Shown here piece by piece: positions 25,313-35,427 of a stretch of DNA of 64,000 nt; position 1 is the stretch's first letter, and each line of letters starts with the position of its first letter. Made by a program: the position numbers and the translations under genes. The DNA comes from Thermococcus henrietii (lineage in GTDB: Archaea; Methanobacteriota_B; Thermococci; Thermococcales; Thermococcaceae), in NCBI RefSeq assembly GCF_900198835.1, contig NZ_LT900021.1:2091761-2155760 (forward strand). The letters run 5' to 3'. The notes under the pieces are model-generated. The model was given only the letters and a program-made list of their open reading frames with translations. It made no database searches and was not told the origin of the DNA.

Positions 25313-27541
25313 TCAGCCGTTTATAACCTCGTAGTTGAGGCTGTCGAAGACAACCGCACTCTGGAGGAACGGGCCAATGTAGTCGTCCGGGTCGAGGAAG
25401 TCCGGGGCCCATCCGACAATGTAGACGTCGAAGTCACCGCTGGCCGTCTTGCTGAGGAGGGTCGGCCAGGAGAGCGGCGTCACTGAAATCTTGAAGCCGA
25501 GCTGTCCCCAGCTGTTCTGGAGGAGCGTTGCCAGCTTCTCACGCTGTGAGTTTCCAGTGTTGTAGTAGATGCTTATCGTGTACTTCTTCGGGTCGATTCC
25601 CGACTTCTTTATGAGCTCAAGGGCCTTGGCGAGGTTGTAGGTGTACTTGGTAACGCCGTAGGTCGTATAGCCGAGCCATCCAATCGGAATCGGTCCGTAG
25701 TTGGGCACCATGTAGCCTTTGTAGACGGCCTGGTAAATCTGCTGGTACGGGGTTGCCCATGCGAGAGCCTCCCTGACGAGCTGGTTGTCGAAGGGCTTCT
25801 TCTGGACGTTGAGGACTATGAAGAGCATGTCCGGAGTTACGAAGGAGTCAATCTTGGACTGGAAGTTGCCGAGCTTGAGGTTCTTGACGGCATTGAGCCT
25901 GTCAACTGGGACGGCGGCGATGTCTGCAACACCCTTCTGGAAGAGGCTTATCCTCGTGGTGGCGTCGTTGGAGATGACGTAGATGACGCGCTTGGTGGTA
26001 ACGTAGTTCGGGTACTTCTCCTCAAGCTTCTTCCAGACGCTGGAGTTCCAGTAGTACGGGTTCCTCTCGAGGATTATGTAGCTGTTCTGCTTGGCGGCCT
26101 TGATGTAGAACGGCCCGGTGAAGACACCGATGAGGTTGTTCTGGAGCATCTTGTGAATCGGGTCGTTGGAACCCTGCTGGATGTACTTGTTCCAGGCCTC
26201 GGGGTTCCTGCCCCAGTCCGCCGCCTTCATGGCCTCCTCGTACTTGTCACCGAGCATGTACTTGGCCGGGATGACCATGAGGTACGGGTCCGCGAGAACG
26301 CTGAGTATTCCACCGTACGGCTGCGGCAGGACGAGCTTGTAAACGCCGGCGGTGGGTCCGCTGTAGCCGAAGAACTGGAGGAGCTCCTTAAGGCTCTTAA
26401 CCTCCTTGGTCTTGCCGTTGTAGTCGGCTATTATTCCGCCCTTGGAGAGGACCTCGTTAAACTCCTGGTCGCTCATGGCGTAGCTCTTCTTGAGGTCGGT
26501 GTAGGTAGCAAGCATCCAGTTGACGGAGTAGCCAGCCCTGAGGATGCGCCAGAACTCGAACTCGACGTCGGTGGCGTTAATCGGGTAGAGTTTGCCGGTC
26601 TTGGGGTCGTAGGCCTTGACTCCACCGCGGATGACGAAGTACCAGACGGTTCCGTTCTTGTTGTGAGCCCAAGCAACCGCAAGGTCGGGTGAGACCTTCT
26701 TGGTCTCGCTCTCCCAGTAGGTAACGAGCGTGTCACCAACGTTGTGGTAGAGGGCCCATCCGAAGGTCTCGTAGTCGAAGGCCGGGTCGAAGGAGCTCGG
26801 CCATCCGATGGTGGTTTCAACTATCGTTCCAGGCTCGTTCTCGTAGTTGCCTATTCCAATCTGCACCTTGGGGGCGTTCTTGTCCTCCATAACGAGGTCC
26901 CAGCGCGCGGCGAGAACCGGGTTGTAGTACCAGTTGTGGACCCAGTTCCAGTAAACACGGGTTGCTTTGTTGTCACCGATGATTATCTCGGGAACGAGCT
27001 TGTTGGCGAGGATGTAGAGGGCGTTGTAGAGGGCACCCCTAAGGGTTGGGTCGGTAACCTTCCTCGCTACCTGGATGAGGGCATCGAGGTCAGGGTCGCG
27101 CATGAAGGCGGGGTTAATCTGACCGAAACCCTGCTGGTTCTTCATGAGCTCCTGAATGGTCGGGGTCTTCTGCTCGTTGACCTTGTAGGAGACGACTACA
27201 ACGGGCTTGTTCGGCAGGTTGCTAACCTTCGCACCGCTTCCCGCAGGACCAACGACAACCACGTACTTCGGGGTATCAACAACGGTCGCCTTGGAGAGGT
27301 GCTCCTCTATGTACTTAACCGCTTTGGACTGCTGGACGGTTGTGGTAGTTGTCCCAGCCGAGGAGCTTGAAGTTGTGCTTGAAGCGCTTGAGCTCGCGCT
27401 GGACTGGCTGGATGAGGAGCTTGGGGAAGCCGGACTAACGGTCGTCTTGCTAACACTGCTTCCTCCAATACAGCCGCTGGCCACTACAGAAAACGCAACC
27501 AAAAAAACTACCAAAAGCACTACTGCGGTTTTACCTTTCAT
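25313..27541 (-). CDS. dppA: Peptide-binding lipoprotein DppA, apparently circularly permuted
   Basis: A 742-residue lipoprotein of the SBP_bac_5 family, first gene of the operon. The signal peptide ends in a lipobox with Cys24 (VASGC), and a Ser/Thr-rich tether covers about 29-71. Segment order is unusual. The stretch that normally closes these proteins (DPDLDALIQVARKVTDP..., ending near NWYYNPVLAARW, residues 148-216) comes first. The normal N-terminal start (TIVETTIGWPSSFDPAFDY) follows from about 238, and the protein ends shortly after GWAPDFLDPDDYIGP. The start at 27541 has GAGGTGGGC upstream. The ligand may be peptides or sugars, since some archaeal family members bind oligosaccharides. 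Confidence 0.88.
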   Translation of the reverse strand: MKGKTAVVLLVVFLVAFSVVASGCIGGSSVSKTTVSPASPSSSSSQSSASSSASSTTSSSSAGTTTTTVQQSKAVKYIEEHLSKATVVDTPKYVVVVGPAGSGAKVSNLPNKPVVVVSYKVNEQKTPTIQELMKNQQGFGQINPAFMRDPDLDALIQVARKVTDPTLRGALYNALYILANKLVPEIIIGDNKATRVYWNWVHNWYYNPVLAARWDLVMEDKNAPKVQIGIGNYENEPGTIVETTIGWPSSFDPAFDYETFGWALYHNVGDTLVTYWESETKKVSPDLAVAWAHNKNGTVWYFVIRGGVKAYDPKTGKLYPINATDVEFEFWRILRAGYSVNWMLATYTDLKKSYAMSDQEFNEVLSKGGIIADYNGKTKEVKSLKELLQFFGYSGPTAGVYKLVLPQPYGGILSVLADPYLMVIPAKYMLGDKYEEAMKAADWGRNPEAWNKYIQQGSNDPIHKMLQNNLIGVFTGPFYIKAAKQNSYIILERNPYYWNSSVWKKLEEKYPNYVTTKRVIYVISNDATTRISLFQKGVADIAAVPVDRLNAVKNLKLGNFQSKIDSFVTPDMLFIVLNVQKKPFDNQLVREALAWATPYQQIYQAVYKGYMVPNYGPIPIGWLGYTTYGVTKYTYNLAKALELIKKSGIDPKKYTISIYYNTGNSQREKLATLLQNSWGQLGFKISVTPLSWPTLLSKTASGDFDVYIVGWAPDFLDPDDYIGPFLQSAVVFDSLNYEVING

Positions 27542-27735
27542 AAATGCCCACCTCTGTCTATTGAGGCAATAAGAATTGTGTTGATGAAGTAATAAAGCTT
27601 TCGCTGAACGTTTCATCATGGTGATGAACTACTAACCCCAGTAATGATGTCCATCTGGACTCAAGACATTTACAGAAAAGCTTAAATGAGCGGCCCTCCA
27701 ATTAAAGAACGAAGAAAATTTCGGCGGTGATGCCA

Positions 27736-27978
27736 ATGGTCAGGTCGTATGTTTTGTTGACTGTAGAAATTGGAAAAGTTGAGAGCGTTATCGAGGCCCT
27801 CAAGCAGATACCGGGCGTTACCAAGGCCGACGCCGTCACCGGCCCCTACGATGCCATCGTCCACATCGAGGCCAAGGACCTCGGTGAGCTGACGAGGAGA
27901 ATCCTCCACGACATCCACAACATCGACGGCGTTATAGACACCACTACCGCCATCGTCGTTGAGATGGAGGAGGAGTGA
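27736..27978 (+). CDS. Stand-alone Lrp/AsnC ligand-binding (RAM) domain protein
   Basis: An 80-residue protein that consists only of the RAM effector domain of Lrp/AsnC regulators (VRSYVLLTVEIGKVESVIEAL, then the GPYDAIVHIEAKDL core), with no helix-turn-helix. Such proteins form rings and may bind amino acids or modulate full-length Lrp proteins. The ATG at 27736 is chosen with GGCGGTGATG before it; a GTG and an ATG just upstream are inside that site. It is divergent from dppA, with about 190 bases of AT-rich sequence between them. Its stop abuts the convergent SRP19 gene. Confidence 0.9.
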   Translation: MVRSYVLLTVEIGKVESVIEALKQIPGVTKADAVTGPYDAIVHIEAKDLGELTRRILHDIHNIDGVIDTTTAIVVEMEEE

Positions 27979-28311
27979 TTACCTTCTCTTCCTCTTAGCC
28001 TTGCCCTTCTTGGACTTTGCTCTCGAACGGAGTCCTCTAATCTTCTCCGCAATCATTTTGAGGCTCTTCCCTTTTCCATAGGGGCTCTCAACCCTCAGAA
28101 AACCGTAGGTTCTGAGCTCCTCGTCGAGACCCGAGAGACGGGGGTTGAGCTTGCTGTGGTCCTTTTCAATGACCTTCATCCCGAGGATTAGAACGGCGTC
28201 CTCTATCTCGGAGAGCTTTGGAGCGTCAACCGCGACGTTCTTGGGAACCGTTCTCCCGTACTTCCTGCTGAGTCTCGCGTCGAGCTCGCTCGGCCACACC
28301 GCGAACTTCAT
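27979..28311 (-). CDS. srp19: Signal recognition particle 19 kDa protein
   Basis: A 110-residue SRP19 protein, which binds 7S RNA and prepares it for SRP54. The N-terminus MKFAVWPSELDARLSRKYGR has the conserved FAVWP segment; then RTVPKNVAVDAPKL and a basic C-terminal tail (KSKKGKAKRKRR). The start is the ATG ending at 28311, behind GGTGGGAAG; a GTG five codons earlier is less likely. It is convergent with the RAM-domain gene with no space between stops, and divergent from the DUF257 gene. Confidence 0.94.
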   Translation of the reverse strand: MKFAVWPSELDARLSRKYGRTVPKNVAVDAPKLSEIEDAVLILGMKVIEKDHSKLNPRLSGLDEELRTYGFLRVESPYGKGKSLKMIAEKIRGLRSRAKSKKGKAKRKRR

Positions 28312-28368
28312 CTTCCCACCCGGCAAGATTTAAAAGACCGGCCGTTAAAAACCCTTTTGGTGAAGGTC

Positions 28369-28989
28369 ATGGTCATCAAAAACCTTGAGAAAGACGTGCT
28401 CAGCTTCATGACCCCCGGAGACGTTGTTTTAATCGAGTACCAGTCGCGAGAACCAATAGAGAACCTTGCGTGGGGCGAGCTGTTACCTGCCATAAACGCC
28501 GGCGGGGTAGTCGTGGTTGACTTCTTTGGAATGGGCGAGATTCTCCTCAGGAAGTTCATGAGGAGGGGAGATGTTGATTACTTCGGTGTTCTGGAGCTCC
28601 TCAAAGACCTAAGGGTCGTAAGGGTCGGGCCAGGAACGGTAACCTACGGCGAAATCCTTGAGGACGTTGTGCCGAGCTACGACCCGCACACGTTCCTGAG
28701 GAGCTACCACTCCATCATGAGCAAGATATCAAGGCTTCCCCAGAAGCCGAAGTACATGGTAACCTTCGGACTCGGCCACTACATCCACTTCAACCCCGAG
28801 AACGCCATCAAGTCGATACTTACGGCGGTGAGCACGATTCCAGCGGAGGACCTCATCATAATCAACTTCGTGAACGCCGACGTCATAAAGCGCGCCCACC
28901 TCGCGATACTCGAGGAACTCAGCACGGCAATAGTGGAGGTCTCCGGAGGGGAGTTCAAAGTCTACAAGGACGGTGGGATTGGTGATTGA
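28369..28989 (+). CDS. DUF257 family protein
   Basis: A 206-residue protein of the Thermococcales-specific DUF257 family, with RecA/KaiC-like strand order but no clear P-loop (VLSFMTPGDVVLIEYQS, GGVVVVDFFGMGE, later DLIIINFVNADVI). Function unknown. The ATG at 28369 is chosen with GGTGAAGG upstream; a TATA-like TTTAAAAG lies at about 28330. Its 3' end overlaps the trmI gene by eight bases, so the two are co-translated. A role related to tRNA modification would be speculation from position alone. Confidence 0.8.
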   Translation: MVIKNLEKDVLSFMTPGDVVLIEYQSREPIENLAWGELLPAINAGGVVVVDFFGMGEILLRKFMRRGDVDYFGVLELLKDLRVVRVGPGTVTYGEILEDVVPSYDPHTFLRSYHSIMSKISRLPQKPKYMVTFGLGHYIHFNPENAIKSILTAVSTIPAEDLIIINFVNADVIKRAHLAILEELSTAIVEVSGGEFKVYKDGGIGD

Positions 28990-29743
28990 GGAGGGAAGCA
29001 GGGTTCTTCTCGTCGATAAGAGGGGAAAGCGCTACATCGTGAAGGTTGAGAACAGGGAGTTCCACACCGACCTCGGAATCCTCCGGCTAGGGGAGCTCAT
29101 AGGAAGGCCCTACGGGAGCAGGATAGAGAGCCACAAGGGTGAAACCTTCGTGGCGCTCAAGCCGGACATCAACGACATAATAGCGAAGATGAAACGGGGG
29201 CCACAGATAGTCCACCCCAAAGACGCAGGCATAATAATAGCCTACGCAGGCATTTCACCCGGCAACACCGTCATAGAGGCCGGCGCCGGGAGCGGGGCTT
29301 TGACGATATTCCTCGCCAACGCCGTCGGGCCGGAGGGAAAAGTGATAAGCTACGAGGTCAGGAGGGACTTCTACGAGATAGCGAAGAGGAACATCGAGCT
29401 CGCTGGCTTCTCGGACAGGGTTGTTCTGAAGAACAGGAGCATCTACGACGGAATAGAGGAGGAGACCGCCGACCACATCGTCTTAGATTTACCGCAACCG
29501 GAGAACGTCCTTCCGCACGCGGTTGACGTTTTAAGGCCGGGTGGATACTTCGTGGCCTACACGCCCTGCATGAACCAGGTTCACCGCTTCTTCAGGGCGC
29601 TGGAGGAGTACAGGGAGCACTTCATGAGGCCGAGGGTCGTCGAGGTCCTCGTCAGAGAACAGGAAGTAAAGAGGGACTGCATGAGGCCGAAAACGACGAT
29701 GCTGGCTCACACAGGATATATAACCTTCCTCAGGAAGCTGTAA
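28982..29743 (+). CDS. trmI: tRNA (adenine-N1)-methyltransferase TrmI
   Basis: A 253-residue class I methyltransferase. The SAM loop EAGAGSGALTIFLANAVG is near 100, followed by the acidic YEVR, and VLDLPQPENVLPHA carries the catalytic-region DLPQP motif. The N-terminal beta domain (EGSRVLLVDKRGKRYIVKV) is typical. The archaeal enzyme forms m1A57/m1A58 in tRNA as a tetramer, helping heat stability. I choose the GTG at 28982 because it aligns with the MIxEG start of family members; a GTG nine bases earlier is possible. It overlaps the DUF257 gene. Confidence 0.93.
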   Translation: MIEEGSRVLLVDKRGKRYIVKVENREFHTDLGILRLGELIGRPYGSRIESHKGETFVALKPDINDIIAKMKRGPQIVHPKDAGIIIAYAGISPGNTVIEAGAGSGALTIFLANAVGPEGKVISYEVRRDFYEIAKRNIELAGFSDRVVLKNRSIYDGIEEETADHIVLDLPQPENVLPHAVDVLRPGGYFVAYTPCMNQVHRFFRALEEYREHFMRPRVVEVLVREQEVKRDCMRPKTTMLAHTGYITFLRKL

Positions 29744-29963
29744 GCTCTTCTCTCTTTCCGTCTCCAAACGTGAGATAGGCTATTAACCAGCTGAGTGTTA
29801 TCACCGTCACTGATTTAATGAGGGGATTGCTCCCGAGGAGTTCCCTGACGATGGGCACCGCCCCGTAGAGGAGGGGCAGAAACATCCCCAGGGCCGCCAC
29901 AATCACGGCGATGTGATACACAACCCGCTTCCATTTCATTTTCAGCACCGCAATAACCTCCAT
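29730..29963 (-). CDS. Small membrane protein of unknown function
   Basis: A 77-residue protein with two hydrophobic helices (about 14-36 and 46-65) and charged ends. I do not recognise a family. The start is uncertain: ATG at 29963, GTG at 29948 (seven bases behind GGAGGT) or ATG at 29939 would all keep both helices. Its last 14 bases overlap the convergent trmI gene. It stands alone on this strand before the divergent sudBA promoter region. Confidence 0.6.
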   Translation of the reverse strand: MEVIAVLKMKWKRVVYHIAVIVAALGMFLPLLYGAVPIVRELLGSNPLIKSVTVITLSWLIAYLTFGDGKREELTAS

Positions 29964-30048
29964 ACCAGCATTAAAAAGCGTTTCCTTCAGGTTTCAAAGT
30001 CCTCCCTCGAAATCCCTTCGGAGTTCTTAACCAAAGGTTGAGCACATC

Positions 30049-30078
30049 TTTATAAACACTAAAGGTTCTGAACCTTTA
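30049..30078 (+). promoter_or_regulatory. TATA box and SurR-like palindrome ahead of sudBA
   Basis: TTTATAAA at about 30049-30056 is followed at 30060-30078 by a perfect inverted repeat, arms TAAAGGTTC and GAACCTTTA around one T. Its centre, GTTCTGAAC, matches the GTTn3AAC core bound by SurR, the Thermococcales regulator of sulfur and hydrogen metabolism. Lying just after the TATA box, it would be expected to repress when occupied. The match to the SurR core is seen directly; binding is inference. Confidence 0.6.
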
Positions 30079-30116
30079 GATGTCCAACTTTGGGCTCATG
30101 CACGGAGGTGTTCATC

Positions 30117-32425
<2,309 letters not shown>

Positions 32426-32511
32426 GGGTTTCGCCACACCCTTCCTCTCTTTTCCAGGTTTTCATAATCTTTCCCGAAAGTGTTTTTAGGGGCTGTGCTT
32501 CAGTATCGAAC

Positions 32512-32817
32512 ATGGGAAAGCAAGAGGCCGTTGAGTACTTCGTGGAGCTCCTGAAAGAGAGGTTTGGAGAAAGAATAAAGGAAGTTATCCTCTTCGGCTC
32601 CGTAGCGAGGGGAGACGCCGAGGAGGACAGCGACATAGACGTTCTCGTCATAGGAGAAGGGATAACCCAGAGAGAAATCTCGGAACTGACGTGGGAGGTT
32701 CTAATGGAAACTGGGGAGGTCGTGTCCGCCATAGTGGAAAGCCCAGACGAGTTCGAGCGGACGAAGAACAGTTCGTTTCACAAGACGGTTCTCAGGGAGG
32801 GCGTTCCAGTTGGATGA
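32512..32817 (+). CDS. Minimal nucleotidyltransferase (MNT antitoxin of an MNT/HEPN pair)
   Basis: A 101-residue MNT-type nucleotidyltransferase. VILFGSVARGDAEEDSDIDVLV near residues 24-45 has the GSxARG and paired acidic DxD catalytic motif. In characterised MNT/HEPN systems the nucleotidyltransferase adds AMP groups to the HEPN toxin and thereby silences it. The ATG at 32512 lies about 25 bases behind the TATA-like GTTTTTAGG, so the message is probably leaderless. It overlaps the HEPN gene by eight bases. Confidence 0.88.
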   Translation: MGKQEAVEYFVELLKERFGERIKEVILFGSVARGDAEEDSDIDVLVIGEGITQREISELTWEVLMETGEVVSAIVESPDEFERTKNSSFHKTVLREGVPVG

Positions 32818-33190
32818 GGTTTCCAGGAACCTGGCTCTCTCGGAGGAGAACCTCAGCGAAGCGAGACTCCTCTTGGAGCACGGCTACTATAGGGGAGCGG
32901 TTTCACGGGCCTATTACGCCATGTTTCACGCCACAAAGGCGCTCCTTCTGATGAAGGATTACAACCCCAGAAAGCACGCGGGAGTTTTGAAAATACTTGG
33001 GCTGGAATTCGTGAAGGAAGGCTACATTGAGGAAACCTACGCAAAGGCCTTCAAGTACGCCTTTGATATGAGAAGCAAGGCGGACTACAACGTGATGGTC
33101 GAGATTGACGAGGAAACCGCAGAAGAACTAGTTGAAGAAGCCGAGAGATTCATTGAGGCAGTTAAAAAAGCCCTGAAAAAGCTCACTTGA
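32810..33190 (+). CDS. HEPN domain protein (toxin of an MNT/HEPN pair)
   Basis: A 126-residue all-helical HEPN protein. RGAVSRAYYAMFHATKALLL is the conserved helical core, and FDMRSKADYN near residue 88 stands where HEPN RNases have their R-x4-6-H motif. Here the arginine is followed by ADYN with no clear histidine, so it may be a non-nuclease HEPN or use another residue. It begins with TTG, set behind AGGGAGGG; an ATG four bases later is in another frame. The 3' end overlaps the convergent ATPase gene by eight bases. Confidence 0.85.
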   Translation: MDEVSRNLALSEENLSEARLLLEHGYYRGAVSRAYYAMFHATKALLLMKDYNPRKHAGVLKILGLEFVKEGYIEETYAKAFKYAFDMRSKADYNVMVEIDEETAEELVEEAERFIEAVKKALKKLT

Positions 33191-34283
33191 ACACCGCCTC
33201 AAGCACCGGGTCAGGGATTTTGTAATGGACGTTCCGACCGTTTCTGACCTTCTGGAGGAAGGAGGAATCTACGAGTGCTTTTAAAAGTCTCGCCAGCACG
33301 CTGTCGGCTATGCTCTTGCCCTCTTTCCGTTCGAGGTGCTCTTTTATCTCTTCCCACGTGTTCCATCCGCTCGCAACTGCGCGCATTATCTCCAGGTAGC
33401 GTTTCCTCGCGGCAGGTCTCTTAGAGAGGAAGTTCTCAAACTCCTCCAGCGTGAGTCTCTTGGCCTCTTCAAAGACCTCTTCGACCACTTCACTGGAGGA
33501 ACTCTTCTCGAGAACCCTCCTACCAAAGAGGACGAGCCAGCCGACGATGCCGTCGAGCTTCTCCACTGCGTCCTCGATTAGCTCTTCTGGAGGGGTAACC
33601 CCAACCTGCTCGAACCCCTTAATAAGGAAGTCCCTGCTCTGCTCCCGCGTGAACCTTGAGAGTGTAACCTCGTGGAAGTACCTGCCGTAGAGGGGCGCCT
33701 TGGGGTCGTCCACGCCGAGGTAGTCGTGGAGCAGGCCAACTTCGGAGCCGGTCATGACGATTCTCAGGTTCGAGTAGTCATAGAGGTGAGCGATTAAACC
33801 AGAGAACTCGCTTCCGACGGGGCCCCTCAAATACTGCACCTCATCGAAGGCCAGAACGACGTCGTGCTTCTCAAGCTCCCGGAATAGGGCTACCAAGTCC
33901 GTTTTCTCCTCGCGCCAAGAGAGGTTGACGCCGAAGCTCAGAACTCGAAGGCCCGTTATGGTTCTGAGGTTCTCCTTGAGTTCCTCCCAGAGGCTGCGGT
34001 TCTCGCGGAAGAAGAAGAAGTTTAACGCGCTTTCTATTCGCTTGTAGACGTCCATTCTGGAGTTCGGGTTCACCCCCCTGAAGTCCACGAGGATATAAGG
34101 TACGCCGAGTTCGTTCAGTCCAACGAGGAGGAGAGAGGTTTTCCCCAGCCTCCGGATTCCCGTGATGACCGTGAGGGGATTGTTTGAGCGGAGAGAGTTT
34201 TCAAAGTCGCTCAGCTCTTTCTCCCGGTCGTACAAATCCTCGCGCTTCCTCTTGGGTCGGGTATCGAAGTACGTAACTACCAC
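33183..34283 (-). CDS. Archaeal AAA-type ATPase (PF01637-like)
   Basis: A 366-residue ATPase of the archaeal family related to STAND proteins. After a basic N-terminus (TRPKRKREDLYDREKEL), Walker A GIRRLGKTSLLL is near residue 42, Walker B VVLAFDEVQYL near 140, and a sensor-like IVMTGSEVG near 178. A C-terminal winged helix (about 285-366) probably binds DNA. The GTG start overlaps the end of a 22-bp perfect palindrome, and the TATA box lies just beyond it, so the message should be leaderless. The cellular role of this expanded family is unsettled. Confidence 0.88.
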   Translation of the reverse strand: MVVTYFDTRPKRKREDLYDREKELSDFENSLRSNNPLTVITGIRRLGKTSLLLVGLNELGVPYILVDFRGVNPNSRMDVYKRIESALNFFFFRENRSLWEELKENLRTITGLRVLSFGVNLSWREEKTDLVALFRELEKHDVVLAFDEVQYLRGPVGSEFSGLIAHLYDYSNLRIVMTGSEVGLLHDYLGVDDPKAPLYGRYFHEVTLSRFTREQSRDFLIKGFEQVGVTPPEELIEDAVEKLDGIVGWLVLFGRRVLEKSSSSEVVEEVFEEAKRLTLEEFENFLSKRPAARKRYLEIMRAVASGWNTWEEIKEHLERKEGKSIADSVLARLLKALVDSSFLQKVRNGRNVHYKIPDPVLEAVFK

Positions 34284-34317
34284 CCCAGTAGTTAACTACT
34301 GGGGCAGAAGTTATAAG
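34283..34317 (-). promoter_or_regulatory. 22-bp perfect palindrome and TATA box at the start of an ATPase gene
   Basis: Read on the minus strand, CTTATAAC (about 34310-34317) is the TATA box. Between it and the GTG start lies a perfect 22-base palindrome at 34283-34304, arm CCCCAGTAGTT followed by its reverse complement. The last base of the palindrome is the first base of the GTG start codon. A further partial half-site (GTAGTTACGTAC) follows inside the gene. Position fits an autoregulatory operator. Confidence 0.65.
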
Positions 34318-34353
34318 GGTTTGGTTTTTAAGTCGCGGGTAGGAGTAGGGAAG

Positions 34354-34401
34354 GCGATGACGAGCCTCACGGTAGCTGAAGAATGATGAAGGGTATACTG
34401 A
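34354..34401 (+). ncRNA. Possible C/D box sRNA
   Basis: Box order fits an archaeal C/D guide RNA: C-like GCGATGA (34354-34360), 15 bases, D' CTGA (34376-34379), AGA, C' ATGATGA (34383-34389), 8 bases, D CTGA (34398-34401). The second guide is shorter than usual and the first C box has one change from RTGATGA, so this remains tentative. It lies in about 230 bases without a gene between an ATPase promoter and the gene at 34517. Confidence 0.4.
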
Positions 34402-34516
34402 CGGAGCCGTTAGGCTTTTATCCTTCCCTTCTTGAAAGAAACCGAGCGATGACGACCTCTAGGGTATCTGATTCCGTATTTTACACGGCAAAAATGATGA
34501 AAGCCAAGGGCCGAGC

Positions 34517-34855
34517 TCACTCCTCCATCTCCTCGATTTCCTCAAGGATTTCCTCGAACTTCTTGAAGTCCTCGGTTTGGGCGAGGAGCGTTATGAAGTC
34601 GTCTATCTCCTTTTTCTCAAGGAACGCTCCAGCTAAGAGCTTTCCGGTGTAGCGGTTGTTCTTAATCTCCCAGAACATGTAGAACTCCGGGAAGTTCTCC
34701 TTTATCTTCCTGTAAGCAACGCCGTACTTTGAATCCTTGAGCGGGTTCTGTTCGAGGTAGAAGTGCCCCGGCTCCAGTTCAATCATGTGGAGAATCGCTC
34801 CCCTCTTTGTCTTAACAAGCTTCACCTTAACGTCCCATTCCTTCAGAACCTTCAT
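34517..34855 (-). CDS. Conserved Thermococcales protein of unknown function
   Basis: A 112-residue soluble, mainly charged protein, starting MKVLKEWDVKVKLVKTKRG and ending in an acidic helix (FEEILEEIEEMEE). I do not recognise a family. It shows a beta-rich first half with GHFYLEQNP and a helical second half. The ATG ending at 34855 is preceded by GGTGGTTA at suitable spacing; a start four codons earlier is less likely. It may share a transcript direction with gcvH upstream, 57 bases away. Confidence 0.7.
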   Translation of the reverse strand: MKVLKEWDVKVKLVKTKRGAILHMIELEPGHFYLEQNPLKDSKYGVAYRKIKENFPEFYMFWEIKNNRYTGKLLAGAFLEKKEIDDFITLLAQTEDFKKFEEILEEIEEMEE

Positions 34856-34912
34856 AGTAACCACCAAGAAGAATAGGCAAGAAGATACTTAACGGTTGCG
34901 GAAAGGAGAGGG

Positions 34913-35317
34913 TCAGAGGCTCTCGAGGTACTTCGCGTAGGCTTCGGCGTCCATGAGCTCCTTGAGCTCCTCGTCGAGGTTGCTGGGCTTGAGCTTAGCA
35001 ATCCAGTGCTCGTAGGGGTCCTCGTTGAGAACCTCGGGGCTGTCCTCAAGTTCTTCGTTGACCTCAATGACCTCGCCGCTGACGGGGGCGTAAACCTCGC
35101 TGACCGCTTTGACGCTCTCGAGTTCACAGAGAACGTCGCCTTTGTTGACCTCGGTTCCGACCTCGGGAAGCTCAACGTAGGCCAAATCGCCCAACTCCTT
35201 CTGGGCGTAGTCGCTTATGCCGACGAGAACGGTTCCGTCGTCAAGGACCTGAACCCACTCGTGGTCCTTGGTGTAGTAGAGACCTTCCTTAACTTTGTAC
35301 TCCCCGACTTCAATCAT
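34913..35317 (-). CDS. gcvH: Glycine cleavage system H protein
   Basis: A 134-residue lipoyl carrier protein. HEWVQVLDDGTVLVGISDYAQKELGDLAYVELP is the H-protein core (cited in part: SDYAQKELGD), and the lipoylated lysine is in ELESVKAVSEVYAP near residue 66. In glycine cleavage it shuttles the aminomethyl group between P, T and L proteins. No other gcv gene is in this window. The start at 35317 (MIEVGEYKVKEGLYY) is chosen with GGTGATG upstream; two earlier in-frame Met codons are less well placed. Confidence 0.94.
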   Translation of the reverse strand: MIEVGEYKVKEGLYYTKDHEWVQVLDDGTVLVGISDYAQKELGDLAYVELPEVGTEVNKGDVLCELESVKAVSEVYAPVSGEVIEVNEELEDSPEVLNEDPYEHWIAKLKPSNLDEELKELMDAEAYAKYLESL

Positions 35318-35427
35318 GAACATCACCGTCCACCCTAACAACTTTGGGCATTTAAACCTTTCTCGAAACGGAAGGCTTATATCGCACCACGCCCAGAGTT
35401 TAGGGGACTCTAAAGCGAGGTGGGCCG

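Noticed and set aside
34455..34475. Guide match of AGGGTATCTGA to the 16S rRNA region around GATACCC
   Set aside because: Only about six to eight bases pair and the match runs into the D box itself, so it is not a credible guide-target pair.
34446..34520. Second C/D box sRNA as a full feature
   Set aside because: The distance between D' and C' is over 20 bases and the last D box is poor, so it is listed only as an observation.
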